Positions 33,201-43,900 of a DNA stretch of 64,000 bases are shown piece after piece (the stretch's first letter is position 1; each line of letters opens with the position of its first letter). Source of the stretch: an uncultured Clostridia bacterium (lineage in GTDB: Bacteria > Bacillota_A > Clostridia > TANB77 > CAG-508); contig CANQQF010000001.1 in assembly GCA_947625985.1 (NCBI GenBank), forward strand, positions 52,408-116,407. The letters are read 5' to 3'. The notes beneath the pieces were generated by a model. That model made no database searches. It was not told where the DNA came from and saw only the letters and a list, made by a program, of their open reading frames with translations. A program made the position numbers and the translations under genes.

Positions 33201-36200
33201 TTACTTTTCCATTATCTACATCTTCTATTCCTACCAATCTTCCTCCTTGTAGCTCAACTACATCTGTTGAATTGTATTTTCTATTTACTGCTACAATATC
33301 CACAATTGTTAATTCTTTTTGTGTTATTTCTACCTTTACTTCATCTACTGCTGGTTGTGTTATTTGATAATTTGACGCTTCAGCTCCTGTTAATGTTATT
33401 TCAGGAACAGTTACATTATGTACTCCTACATCTTTACTTTCAGATGTTCCTGTTTCAGATAGTTCATAATCTACTTTATCTTTATCTACATCTTCTATTC
33501 CTACAAGTTTTCCTCTATTTAGCTGAACCGTAGTTGTTCCATTATATATTCTATTTGTAGCAGTTATTCCTACTACTCTTACTGCTCCTTGTTTCTCTGG
33601 ATTATCAGGTTCTTCAGTATCAGGAATAATTGTAGTTTTTTTAGTAATTATTACATTTACAGCATCCTCTGCCGGTTGTGTTAAAGTGTAATTATGTGCT
33701 TTATCTCCTGTCAGTACTATTTCAGGAATTTTTACATCATATTCGCCTACATTTTTACTGTTTGTTGTTCCTGTCGCTGGCAGTGTGAATCCTACTGATG
33801 GTATGTCTGTTTCTTCCACCCCTACTAGTCTTCCACCTTTTAGTTTAACTACATTAGTTCCATCATATTCTCTATCTTCTGCATCTATATCTGTTATTGT
33901 TATAACTTTTTTATTTATTGTAAATGTTCCAGTTTTACCTGTATTATACTCTTGTCCTTGATATTTAACTTTTAAATCATACTCATATGTTCCCTGTTCT
34001 ACAGGATATGTTTTATTTCCATTATAGTATTCAACTATTTCTGCACCATGTGGATTATTTATTGTCACTCTTTGTTCATGTGAATTATATGTTACAGTAT
34101 CATTTGTAACCTCTAATCCTTCTATTAAATCGCATATTGGACAACTTTCTAGACTAGTAGAAAAATCTGGATGTCCTAATTCTGCTGTACAATGTTGATA
34201 TATATTGGTTACATTCAGTGTTTCTGTTTTTTCATTTCCTACAATATCTACTGCTTTTATAGTATATGTACCATTTTTGTTTATAGTATAAGTATTATTA
34301 TCTTTATTTTGTAAAGGCTGATCATTAACTGTTACTTGTTGTACTCCTGAATAAGCATCTGTTGTTTGAATATTAACAGTTATCGGATTTGTCGTAATTG
34401 TTTGAAAATCCGCAGTCGGTGTTATTGTTGGTGGTGAATGATCGACTTTGTATTGTCCTAATATTCTTTCTGTACTCTCATTACCATCATTATCAAATCC
34501 CCTAAGATGTAAATATTTTTGTCCTTCATCAGTTATTACGATACTATCTGTTGCTAGATTTTTTTCTATACTCCACTGACTAGGTGTAGCTTGATCATCT
34601 GTGATTGCATATTGATAACCTCTAAATTGGCTTCCTCCTTTATCCGTAAAATTCAAATTTACTGTTACACTTTTAGTCCATTCTGACTTTGTCGGCATAG
34701 CCACTACTTCTGGTGCTATTATGTCATTTGTAACAGTAAATGCTCTACCAAATCTTTCTGACTTTTTATTAGCTTCATTAGTTACTGTTAGGTACATTTT
34801 ATATTCCCCTACTCCTTTATTAGCATCATTATAATTTTTTAGTGGTTCTGCACCTGAATATACTAATTGGTCGCCTTTATAAACTTCCCAAAGCCATGTT
34901 GTTATTCTTCTTCCAACTGGATCATATGAAGCATCTTTTACTTCCAAAGGTTCATATTTACTTATCTTATTTGATTCAAAATTAAATCTAGCCACTGGCA
35001 ATGCCTCTGAATCATTTGTTATATATTTGGTTGCCGGTGCACTCCATTCTCCTTGATGGTCTTTAACTCTCAACTGTACAATGTATGATTTTGATGTATC
35101 TCTCGATGTCATTTTCTCCACATGCCAATCTGTACCCTCTACTTCTTTCCACTTCCACTCTTCCTGCGCTATACCATTTGATTGAGATTGTAAATCAAGG
35201 TCATATGAATTACTACCATCAAGGCTTACAGTAGTTCCAGATAATTGCATAGTTATTTCTGCTACTGGTTTTCTATGTACATAAATATATTTTGGCGTAA
35301 TATTTTGGTTACAATAAGTTATTTCGTATCTTCCTGTTTTGTCAAATGTCCTTATCATGTCATTAGTTAATTTCCCTGAATCTACAAACTGTCCCATATT
35401 ATTTTCAAAAAATGTATGATTATGATCTACCATCCACTTTCCATATGGCCATTGTTCATCTTTTGAATTTTTATCTATTCCTGCTGGTGTAACTTCAACA
35501 GCAATAGGCTCATCCACCAGTATGTATTCCGATGACTCAATATTATCTATTAATGTTTTTATATATTGTGCTGTTGCATTTATTGATGGCTGAAAACCTG
35601 TATTATTAACAAATGTTCCTTTATTATTATTTGATTTTACCAATCCCTGCATTTGTGTTTGATTTTTGGCTGTTCCCCAACCTACAAAGTATATATCTTC
35701 GTCCAATAGTCTTGTTAGCAACTCTCCCATTGCATTTGTATCTTTTAATTCCTCATTTTCTCCATCTTCTATATATACAAATATTTTATATGCATCTTCC
35801 CTCCATTCTGGAACTCTTAATACATCATTAAAGCTTTTTACTACTGCTGCTTTTAAATTTATATTTGATAATGTAAAACTACCCCAATCTGCACAACCGT
35901 GGCTATAATGATCAGAAAAAAATCCATATCCATTTCCTGTTATTGATGTTTTATTATCTGGTATAGTATATTCAAATTCTTGAGATAAACTTCCACCACT
36001 AACCTTAATTGTTGTATCTGTTGCTTTTACTGTTAATTTTCCTGATGTGTTAAAAGGTATTGATTTGACAAATGTTTTATTCATATTAGTTCTATTATTT
36101 CCATCATATGTAAATTCCCAAAGGGCTCCATTTTGATTTCCTGCTGGAACATAATATTCTGACCTACCTGGTTTATTAAAGCTTAGCATATACCCAGATA

Positions 36201-36720
36201 ATTGATTATTTCCTGTTTCTTTAACTCTTAACAACATTCCTGCTGCATTAAAGCTATCTCCAAAATCTATATTGTAATCAAATGTAAATTCTTGTTCTTG
36301 ATTTTCATCTGGTACTATCCACATTGCATTTTTTCCTGCATTAGTTTGATTTCCTTTCATTTCAACATCTTGACCGTTATTAGTTATTTTAATACTACCT
36401 ATGTCAGTATCTAAATCTTGATTCCAAGAAAAAGATTTCTCTAAATTAACTGTTTCTGCTTCTACTGATGAAACTTTTACATCTGTTGTATCTACTTGCA
36501 AATTACTTAATGCACTAATTATACTATTTTCAAAATTTGTAACATCTGTTTGAGTTCTAGATTTAGCAAGTATTATATCTATTTTAGGTCTAGGAAAAAT
36601 AGATAGTTGGACCTCTTGATTATCACCCAATACACCACCACTAAAGAAACATCCTATGAATAGCATGCTGATAACTGCAGTGATTATAATTCTTATTACA
36701 ACTTTTCTACAAAAGTTCAT
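30226..36720 (-). CDS. Giant surface protein (2164 aa) with fused anchor domain and SIKTG C-terminus
   Basis: A 2164-residue anchored surface protein. Domain order: signal peptide; a possible split vWA-like fold (KIDIILAKSRTQTDV near 40, and YKIFVYIEDG...IYFVGWG near 320-370) enclosing a ConA/LamG-like insert; PKD-like modules; Ig-like modules; CTAELGHP...CPICDLI signature (about 845-865); nine YDG-type modules (about 940-1740), interrupted by an acidic Pro-rich linker near 1590-1630; a DUF11-like module; and from about 1957 the same anchor domain found as separate genes elsewhere in the window. SIKTG (about 2132-2136), a hydrophobic helix and RLQFKR end the protein. The start MNFCRK at 36720 is chosen because AAAGGA lies 8 bases upstream; longer in-frame starts extend into the promoter. 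It appears monocistronic. The vWA call is tentative, as the MIDAS motif looks degenerate. Confidence 0.85.
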   Translation of the reverse strand: MNFCRKVVIRIIITAVISMLFIGCFFSGGVLGDNQEVQLSIFPRPKIDIILAKSRTQTDVTNFENSIISALSNLQVDTTDVKVSSVEAETVNLEKSFSWNQDLDTDIGSIKITNNGQDVEMKGNQTNAGKNAMWIVPDENQEQEFTFDYNIDFGDSFNAAGMLLRVKETGNNQLSGYMLSFNKPGRSEYYVPAGNQNGALWEFTYDGNNRTNMNKTFVKSIPFNTSGKLTVKATDTTIKVSGGSLSQEFEYTIPDNKTSITGNGYGFFSDHYSHGCADWGSFTLSNINLKAAVVKSFNDVLRVPEWREDAYKIFVYIEDGENEELKDTNAMGELLTRLLDEDIYFVGWGTAKNQTQMQGLVKSNNNKGTFVNNTGFQPSINATAQYIKTLIDNIESSEYILVDEPIAVEVTPAGIDKNSKDEQWPYGKWMVDHNHTFFENNMGQFVDSGKLTNDMIRTFDKTGRYEITYCNQNITPKYIYVHRKPVAEITMQLSGTTVSLDGSNSYDLDLQSQSNGIAQEEWKWKEVEGTDWHVEKMTSRDTSKSYIVQLRVKDHQGEWSAPATKYITNDSEALPVARFNFESNKISKYEPLEVKDASYDPVGRRITTWLWEVYKGDQLVYSGAEPLKNYNDANKGVGEYKMYLTVTNEANKKSERFGRAFTVTNDIIAPEVVAMPTKSEWTKSVTVNLNFTDKGGSQFRGYQYAITDDQATPSQWSIEKNLATDSIVITDEGQKYLHLRGFDNDGNESTERILGQYKVDHSPPTITPTADFQTITTNPITVNIQTTDAYSGVQQVTVNDQPLQNKDNNTYTINKNGTYTIKAVDIVGNEKTETLNVTNIYQHCTAELGHPDFSTSLESCPICDLIEGLEVTNDTVTYNSHEQRVTINNPHGAEIVEYYNGNKTYPVEQGTYEYDLKVKYQGQEYNTGKTGTFTINKKVITITDIDAEDREYDGTNVVKLKGGRLVGVEETDIPSVGFTLPATGTTNSKNVGEYDVKIPEIVLTGDKAHNYTLTQPAEDAVNVIITKKTTIIPDTEEPDNPEKQGAVRVVGITATNRIYNGTTTVQLNRGKLVGIEDVDKDKVDYELSETGTSESKDVGVHNVTVPEITLTGAEASNYQITQPAVDEVKVEITQKELTIVDIVAVNRKYNSTDVVELQGGRLVGIEDVDNGKVNFILPQTGTSESKDIGTHNVTIAEITLEGEEAKNYTLKQPTPEEVKVEITQKEITIVDIVAVNRKYNSTNIVELQGGRLVGVEEIDNGKVNFILPQTGTSESKDIGTHNVTIAEITLEGEEAKNYTLKQPTPEEVKVEITQKEINIVDIEAIDRQYDSTNIVELQGGRLVGVEEIDNGKVNFILPQTGTIDSKDIGEYNVTISEIKLEGEEAKNYTLIQPLKEEVNVTITQKEINIVDIEAIDRQYDSTNIVTLQGGRLVGVEEIDNGKVNFILPQTGTIDSKDIGEYNVTISEIKLEGEEAKNYTLIQPLKEEVNVTITQKEITIVDIVARNRQYDSTDIVYLYGGKLVGVEESDIGKVKYILSRIGKIPSKNIGEYNVILSEITLTGEESKNYKLIQPAEDAVKVKISKKGKAVEEQEIPTDPEDLERPEEPDVKPDPNDPSNIPTDTEDPSNPYGRNGVGVIGIESTDREYDGTNIVQISGGSLVGIEEADKEKVTFIMEETGTTESKDIGEYNVVIPEIKLDGEEANNYEITQPPEDYVKVNIEKRHITIEGIKGVDRKFDKTNVVEIAEGELVNVVEGEDVKAVYPETGTIPEIYTGEYEVTIEEITLQGEDIDNYELIQPEHITVTISRPDEPEFELETHISAINGDEGQLEKIRFNDEVEISMTITNNGLGVGYVQKIINEIPEGLEFIPDNQINKEYGWTDEGNNTVETEQLNFDYGEENEIEPAENGGYRELQLVLKVTEEAEPQSQLENITKINDIVDTEGNKVEEHPEIEEILEMEVSCTDFSIDENITKIAEIRDSQVYDHTVAPTDGKLAKAEIHRKNINSTKLQVTYQIDIANEGKETGNVEKVIVAIPYGMSIEPQSSSSWIASGNNAIYENIGEIDAGDTQTLELVLQCNAADITGETNSQAVLMSNEDIDQVKVGLDSVTEENALAKLSDTNNYSESDMIISIKTGGEDFTEFIWFIVAIFAIGIFGIRLQFKR
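31500..33900. repeat. Tandem YDG-module DNA repeats, 270-bp period
   Basis: Within the 2164-residue giant gene, modules of 90 codons repeat. Anchor sequence recurs at 32251 and 32521 (AACATTTACT) and at 32791 and 33061 (TACTTTTACT), exactly 270 bp apart. Adjacent units between about 32220 and 33340 are almost identical and so prone to recombination. Confidence 0.85.
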
Positions 36721-36757
36721 CTTCATTATCCTTTCATATATATTTATACTTAATTGT

Positions 36758-36786
36758 ATACTAGCATTTTCTTTTTTTAGATTCAA
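36758..36786 (-). promoter_or_regulatory. Extended -10 SigA promoter of the 2164-residue giant
   Basis: TTGAAT (36781-36786), a 17-bp spacer ending in TGC, and TAGTAT (36758-36763) on the minus strand. ATCCGTAG (36829-36836) lies 43 bp upstream of the -35. The rest of the gap up to 36990 shows nothing recognisable. Confidence 0.7.
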
Positions 36787-36993
36787 TATCGTTTTATTTT
36801 CACAACAATCAAATCTTCCTTTTTCCTTCTACGGATAGTATTTCTTTAGATTTAATACACAACTTTTTTACATTTTTTTAACTTTTTAATTTCTAATATC
36901 TATTTTTTTGTTATAATTGGCTTAAACCTATATTTCCCTAGTGATTCTTAGATTTTAAAATTTAAGATTAACTTTTCTGTTTTTTATACAAAA

Positions 36994-37030
36994 AATAAGG
37001 TCCACAGTTTATTTTCTGTATGACCTTATT
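36994..37030 (-). terminator. Rho-independent terminator after the 277-residue anchor gene
   Basis: On the minus strand, AATAAGGTCATACAG pairs with CTGTGGACCTTATT and is followed by a T-tract. Confidence 0.8.
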
Positions 37031-37073
37031 AATTATTTCAACTTATATTATATAGATTTTCTATTTATCTATC

Positions 37074-37907
37074 TTAATCAATATTATTCTTTTTTGAGAT
37101 TTTTCTCTTATATTTTTGTATTGATATTCCTAATATTATTAATACTATCAAAACAACTATTACTATATACATATATTGTTGTATTCCTGTTTCTATTGAC
37201 ACTATAACTCCTGCAGAACTATAATTATTTGTTTCACCTAATTTTTGTATAGCATTACTCTCTGTAATCTCTTGTTTAGTATCTTCTTCTATAACTCTTT
37301 GATCCGCTTCTTCACTAGATAATATAATTACTTCAGATAAACTTTCTCCCATTAAGTCTGCTGCTCTACCTTGTAATACTAGTTTAATGTTCTTTTCCTC
37401 TGATGCCTCTATTTTTTCTAAGTCATTACATTCTACATTGTTGTTACCTCTTTCTTGCCATATTAAACTACTTTCTGCAGAAAGTGCCATTTTCCCTGGT
37501 ATTATTGCAATTAGTTTATCTATATTTGCAGAATTGTTTCCATAGTTTTTTATTTTTATGTTATATGTTACTTTTATTTGCGTTGAACCTACTTTTTTTC
37601 TATGTACTTCTATTTTTGCAAAAGTATTATCTTTTTCATTAACATTTTTTGTTTCTACTGTATCAGATATTTTTGATATACTTTCAATTGTTTCTTCAAC
37701 AGATAAATCTGAATAACTTATTTTTAATGGCAAAACTGTTCCATCTATTTTATCTATTTGTTTAGATGATTGAAATAATTTTGCTAAGGTTTCAGATTTA
37801 GTTATTTTTTCAACAATATTATTATTTCCAAATATTGTTACAACTAATATTATCCCTACTATTAAAGCAATAATAAGAAAAAAAAGTAATTTTCTGTTTT
37901 TCTTCAT
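37074..37907 (-). CDS. Small surface anchor protein (277 aa), SIETG C-terminus
   Basis: A paralogue of the 286- and 229-residue anchor proteins. It has a basic start (MKKNRK) and a hydrophobic segment (about 8-27), the homology domain from PLKISYSDLSV (about 60), FAKIEVHRKK, a DUF11-like core, SSEEADQRVIEE and then NNYSSAGVIVSIETG (SIETG at 237-241). A hydrophobic helix and the tail KYKRKISKKNN follow. Its sequence is closer to the fused anchor domain of the neighbouring 2164-residue giant (AKAEIHRKNINSTKLQVTY) than to the other two. It lies downstream of the frameshifted 2327-residue giant, separated by a strong hairpin, and is followed by a terminator. Presenting or anchoring that giant is inferred. 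Confidence 0.8.
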   Translation of the reverse strand: MKKNRKLLFFLIIALIVGIILVVTIFGNNNIVEKITKSETLAKLFQSSKQIDKIDGTVLPLKISYSDLSVEETIESISKISDTVETKNVNEKDNTFAKIEVHRKKVGSTQIKVTYNIKIKNYGNNSANIDKLIAIIPGKMALSAESSLIWQERGNNNVECNDLEKIEASEEKNIKLVLQGRAADLMGESLSEVIILSSEEADQRVIEEDTKQEITESNAIQKLGETNNYSSAGVIVSIETGIQQYMYIVIVVLIVLIILGISIQKYKRKISKKNNID

Positions 37908-37946
37908 TGTTTATTTCCTTTCTTTTGTATTATCAAAGAATTTTTA

Positions 37947-37981
37947 GTGAAGCAAGTGCAAATGAAAATCACTTGCTTCAC
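37947..37981 (-). terminator. Intercistronic hairpin between giant and anchor gene
   Basis: GTGAAGCAAGTG and CACTTGCTTCAC form a perfect 12-bp stem with an 11-base loop, 7 bases past the giant's stop codon. On the minus strand it is followed by TAAAAATTC rather than a strong T-tract. It may be a partial terminator or an mRNA-stability element setting the giant:anchor ratio. Confidence 0.55.
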
Positions 37982-37988
37982 TAATTGT

Positions 37989-40900
37989 TTAGAATACAAG
38001 GTTTACTTCTAAAGGTGGCTCATTTTTATTATAATTTCGGTCAAATACGTAATAATATTTTAACCAATCTTTATAATTTTTGTTAAAGACATGGAAATAT
38101 ATTTCATCTGTTATAGTTCCATTCTTTGTTCCATCTGGTGGATTAGTCATTTTAGAATGTACATTAATATTATTAGTTATATTAACATCTAGATTTTGAA
38201 GGTCAAGATACATTAGTCCACTTTCGTTATCTATAGCATTTAGCGTAACTTTAAAACAATGATCTGCCATTTGTCCACACTTAGGACATTGCTTACTTCC
38301 AAGATTTTGTTTAGTCAATAGTTTAACCGTAGGTGGTGTTTTATCTAATCCTGGTAAAGTTATACTTGATTCTACAGCATCACTTTGATTATTCTGTAGA
38401 TCTTTGACGTAAAAATTGAAAGATAATTTTAGTGTTGGCTGTAAATCATGTATATACTCATCTCTAATATATGTACCTTCCTTTGCTCCATAAGCAGGAG
38501 ACGTTGTAACTGATGAACAAGTATTATAATTATATGTATCATTTGGATATTGAGTCCACTCAGAATTATAAGGTTGTAATCCACTCATATCTGAAGCTTT
38601 AAAAGTTGATCTCCAAAGTTTTCCTTGTTTATTACAATGTGGACATATAGTATCTCCTAAATTTTGAGAAGATATCAATTCTACAGTTGGAGGATCTTCA
38701 TCTGATTCATAGAAGTTAACACTTGCCACAGATACATTACTTTCATTTCCATATATGTCATAAACACTGTATGAAAATGTTGTTTTACCTCCTGTTGCAT
38801 TATGTGCATATACTTTGAATCTGTAAGTTCCTTCTTTGCTTCCTGATTGTGCAGATTCTTCACATATTTGACAAACAGTGAATCCATTATCTTCATTTAC
38901 TGTTTGTTGTGTCCAAATTCCTGTCTGTTTTGACAATAAACCTGATCCTTCTTCTGTAGCATGATATTCAACTATCCAAGGTATTGCTTGCTTTCCACAA
39001 TGAGGACAAACAGTTTCATTTTCTTTTTCAGATGACACTAATTCTAGAACTGGAGGTGAGTTGTCCGGATTTGATATAACTTCTGAACGTTCTCCTTCAT
39101 TTCCTGCAGCATCTTTTGTATATACTGTTACTGTACCTATATTATAATAATTATTATAAGTCATTTGTACTTCGGTTCCAACATGAGGTCTTCCTCCATT
39201 AAATGCTGTCATATCTGTCCAGTCTGTTGTTACACTACCGAATTTTGATGTTCCTTCAATTTTAACTTTACAATGTGTTGATCCTGATTTACCATCAAAT
39301 ATTCTAGTTTTTATATCTGTTCCTACAAGTTCTATTGCCCTTACTTCTGGAGGTGTAATATCTATATTAGAAATTGCTTTATTTGTTTTTAACGTTTCTC
39401 CTTTATATGTAGTTCTCGCGTATATTGTTTTATCTTCTTCTGTAACTGTAATTGGTCTTTCATATGTATGCCAATCACCTTCTTCACCTGTAAAGCTGTA
39501 TTCTGTTACTGCTCCACTTTCATTTATGTGTTCTATTGTAACAGTTACTTGTTGAGCCCAGTCTTCTGTATCTAATTTTATTTTTGGTCCTTCAAATGGT
39601 GGTTCTTCTAGTTTCCATTGATTGTTTTCATTAGTTGTACCAGATATTCCTCCTTTTAATCTAATTACAGGTCTTAGTGCTGCACCATATGTTGTTCCTG
39701 AACCAGTAACAGCGGCAGTTGCTGAAACTGTTCCGATATTTCCAACTGTGTATATTCCTCCATTTGGGAATTGTTCACCTGTATCTAAGGAAGCTGGAGA
39801 TGATAACCAATATCTATTATATTTACTTGTATTTAATATAGCATATAAATTATCACCAGTTATTGAATTTATTCCTTTAGATGTTGTTCCATCAATTAGA
39901 TAACCTTCGTCATTTACTGATAATGTACTTTTAGAAAATTGGTCATTAGGATGTCTTGTTCTATAACTTGCACAGAATAATTCTAATGTTGGACTACCTA
40001 TAACTTCTTCTCCATATTTGCCTTTAAATTCTCCCCAGTTGTTTGTATTAAGTAAGTCTGATAAAAATATACTATTATAATGTGAATAGTTTTTATTTCT
40101 ATCAAATAATTTAAAGAATTTAGTCATAAATGTAGATTGTATATTGTTTAATGTTACTGGTCGACTTGCAACACTTGTCCAGAAGAATCCATAATTATTC
40201 ATAACAGTCATATTGCTTTTTAAAACTTCTGGCATTTTATTTTCTGGTAGGTAATCTTTAGAAATTAAATATATATATTCTCCATCGTAATGATAGAAAA
40301 TCCAGTCATTATCATAATCTCCATCTCCATTTATATCTATATCATATGTAACTTGATCTCCATATGTTTCAGGTGCACCTGCTGGATATGCTTCCCAAAC
40401 AGCATATATTGTTTTTTCTTCAGTAAGTTCGATTTCTGTTCCAGCATTATAACTTACTATTGCAGATTCTCCGCTTGTATCGCTCCAACCTGTAAACCTT
40501 CTTTTTGTTTTTGTAGGTATATCATGTGAAACAACCACTCTTGGATATATTTCTCTTATATCATTTTTATATGCAGTTTCTGTTTGTGCAGCTGGTAAAT
40601 CTCTAACGTCTGTGCTATTTCCATCATATTTTAATGTTACTTGTTTTGTAAATGATGCATGATATACAATTCCTTCTTCTACTTTTTCTGTTTGTTTATC
40701 GATTATTGCTCCATCTGGATTTACATCGCCTTTTGTCCATCCTCTAAAATGTTCCCATCCTGCTGGAGGAATTGGATCTTCTATATCAAACTCATTTCCT
40801 TTTACTGTTCCATCACTTCCAACTTTTACTTCTTTTTGTTTAGTTTGTTGGTTTGTTCCATTATGATATACAAGCATCGCATTGTATGTATATGACATAT

Positions 40901-43900
40901 AATATGTTGTTGTTTTTGATATTTGTGTTTCTCCATTTAGTTCTACACTTGTTCCATCTCTTTCTACATCTGCTTCATTTGATTTTGACCAAAATCTTGG
41001 AGTTGCTATTTTTCCATTAATTTCTATTGATTCTGTTGTACCTAAATTTACTTTTGCTGGAATTATATTATTTCCTATTGCGGTTACTTTTCCCTCTAGG
41101 TCTTGACCTTGTTCATTTTTTAATTGTATTTGTGCCATTGTTTCATCATCATATATATATCTTATTGCTTTTACCATTTTTGTAAATTTAGCGAAGTATT
41201 CGTCTCCTTCTTTTGGCACTTCTGTTTCTGGATCTATTGTTGGTGCGTCTGGATTATCTTTGTTTTCTTCTCCTTTTACCCATCCTTCAAATTGTGCATT
41301 ATTTTCTGGGTCTTCCAATTCATCTGGTTTATTTGGATTTTCTGGTAATCCTAGTCCTCCTTCTGGTTTTGTTTTTTCTCCATCTGGATTAACTTCTTCT
41401 TCTATTTCTTTTTTATGTAAATCGCCGTTTTCATCTGGTACTTTTATTTTAACTCTTAGCGAATATATCATGTAATATTCTTCATTTTCTGATAATGTCG
41501 CTATTCCATTTGGTTGTATTCCTTGCTTTCTTGCTTCTTCTGAATTTTTATCTGTTACCCACATTTTTGGTGTTGCTTGCTTTTCATCTATTGTTGCGTT
41601 TTCTGTTGTTCCTAAATTTACTTTTGCTGGAATTATATTATTTCCTATTCCTGTTACTTTTCCTTCTAAGTCTGGATCTAGTTTTGTACTATTTGGATGT
41701 ACATATCTTTCTACTTTTATTGTTTTTGTAAATTTAGGTAAATATTCATCTCCTTCTTGTGGTATTTCTGTTTCTGGGTCTATTATTGGTGTATCTGGAT
41801 TATCTTTGTTTTCTTCTCCTTTTATCCATCCTTCAAATTGTGTATTACTATCTGGATCTGTCCATCCTTCTGGCTTATTTGGATCTTTTGATAAACCTAG
41901 ACCTCCATCTTCTTCTGTTTTATTCTTTTCTCCATTTGGTTTTATTTCTAGTTCTATATCTTTATCTTGTAATTCTCCACTTTCATCTGGTACTTTTATT
42001 TTAACCTTTAATGAATATATCATATAATATTCTTCATTGTCTGTTAATGATACTTCTCCATTTGGTTGTATTCCTTGGTTTATCGCTTCTTTAGAATCTA
42101 GTTCTGTTACCCATATTTTTGGTGTTGCATTATTACCTTTTATTGTTACATCTTCTGTTGTTCCTAAGTTTATTTTTGCAGGTATAATGTTATCTCCTAT
42201 TGCTGTTACTTTTACTTCTTCTGGTATTGGTTGTGTTAATTCATAATTAGTAGCTTCTTGACCTTCCAATGTTATTGTTGGAATTTGTACATCATATTGT
42301 CCTATATTTTTTGAACTTATTGTACCTTCTTTTGGTAAAACAATTTGAACTTGTCCATTATCAATATCTTCAACTCCTATTAACTTGCCACCTTCTATTT
42401 GTACTGTTGTATCTCCATTATACTGTCTATCTTTAGCTTTAATTTCTTGAATTGTTATTTGTTTTTTTCCAATTGTTACTTTTATTTGATTTGGTGTTGG
42501 CTGTGTTAATTCATAGTTGCCTGATTCTTCTCCTGTTAATGTTATTGTTGTTATTTGTACATTATGTTCTCCTATGTTTTTTCCATCTGCTTCTCCTGTC
42601 GCAGGTAAGTTGAATTTTACTTTTCCTTCGTCTTTGAATTCTATACCTACTAGGTTTCCTCCTTGTAATTCTACTGTTGTATTTCCATTATATGCTCTAT
42701 TCTTTCCTGATACTCCTTCAATTGTTATCGCTTTTTTTGTTATTTTAAAAGTACCAGAAACTCCCGTTTTATAATCTACACCATTATAAGTTACTTTTAA
42801 TTCATATTGATAATCTCCTACAGCTATTGGTTTTTGTGCTAATCCTCCATAATATTCTACTAATGTTGCATTATGTGGATTAGTATATGAAATTCCTTGT
42901 TCTTTTGCATTATATACAACACTTTCATTAGTAACTTCTATACCTTCTATTAAGTCGCATATAGGGCAACTATCTATATCTGTTGTAAAATCAGGATGCT
43001 CTAAATTTTTATCACAATGTTGATATATATTTGTTACTTTAATTTGCTCTGTATATTCGTTTCCTGCTACATCTCTTACTTTTATTGTGTATGTTCCATT
43101 TTTGCTTACTGTGGTTGTCGCTTCTTCTAGTCCCTCTAGTTTTTGATCATCTAAATATACTTCTTTTATTCCTGATAATGGATCTTGAGACCTAATAGTT
43201 ATTGCTATTGGTTCTGTAGTAATATTTTGTAAATCAGCATCTATTTGTACTGTTGGGTTTGTATGGTCTACTTTATATGGTCCAAATGTCTTTTCTTTAC
43301 TGTTTCCATCATTATCAAAAACTTTAACATGTAAATATTTGGTTCCTTCTTCATTTATTGTAACATTTCCTGAAGCTCCTGCTGTTTCTTGATTCCATGA
43401 TGGAGAATCTTCTTGTTGATTATCTGTAACTACATATTGATATCCTCTAAATCCACTTCCTCCCTCATCTGTAAAGTTTAATTGAATATTTGCACTTTTA
43501 CTCCATGTTGATTCTGTTGGTGTTGCTTCAATTTCTGGTGCTATTTGGTCTACTATTTTTACTGTTTTTACATCACTAACATTGCCTGCTTTATCAACTG
43601 CTTTTACATGCAAATATTTTTTTCCAAATTGTTGATATGTACCATTAATACTTCCATTATTGTTTTCAGTTGCTGTTCCTATTTCAAAATCATTATTTTC
43701 TTGATCGTCTAATAGATAGTAATATTTATCAAATCCACTCATTACTGTTGTAGTTGGTGTATTTGATGTTGCTATTGGAACGTCATAATTTAGTTTATCA
43801 TATGCTTCTACTTTGTATGTATAATCTGTTCCTACATCACTTGAAGAAAAAGTTATATTTATGTTATTTGCATCTGTTTGACTTACATTAATTTCAGGTG

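Noticed and set aside
32220..33340. Regular direct repeats that could suggest a CRISPR array
   Set aside because: The period is 270 bp, the whole unit is repeated and in frame with a long ORF; there are no short repeats with unique spacers and no cas genes.
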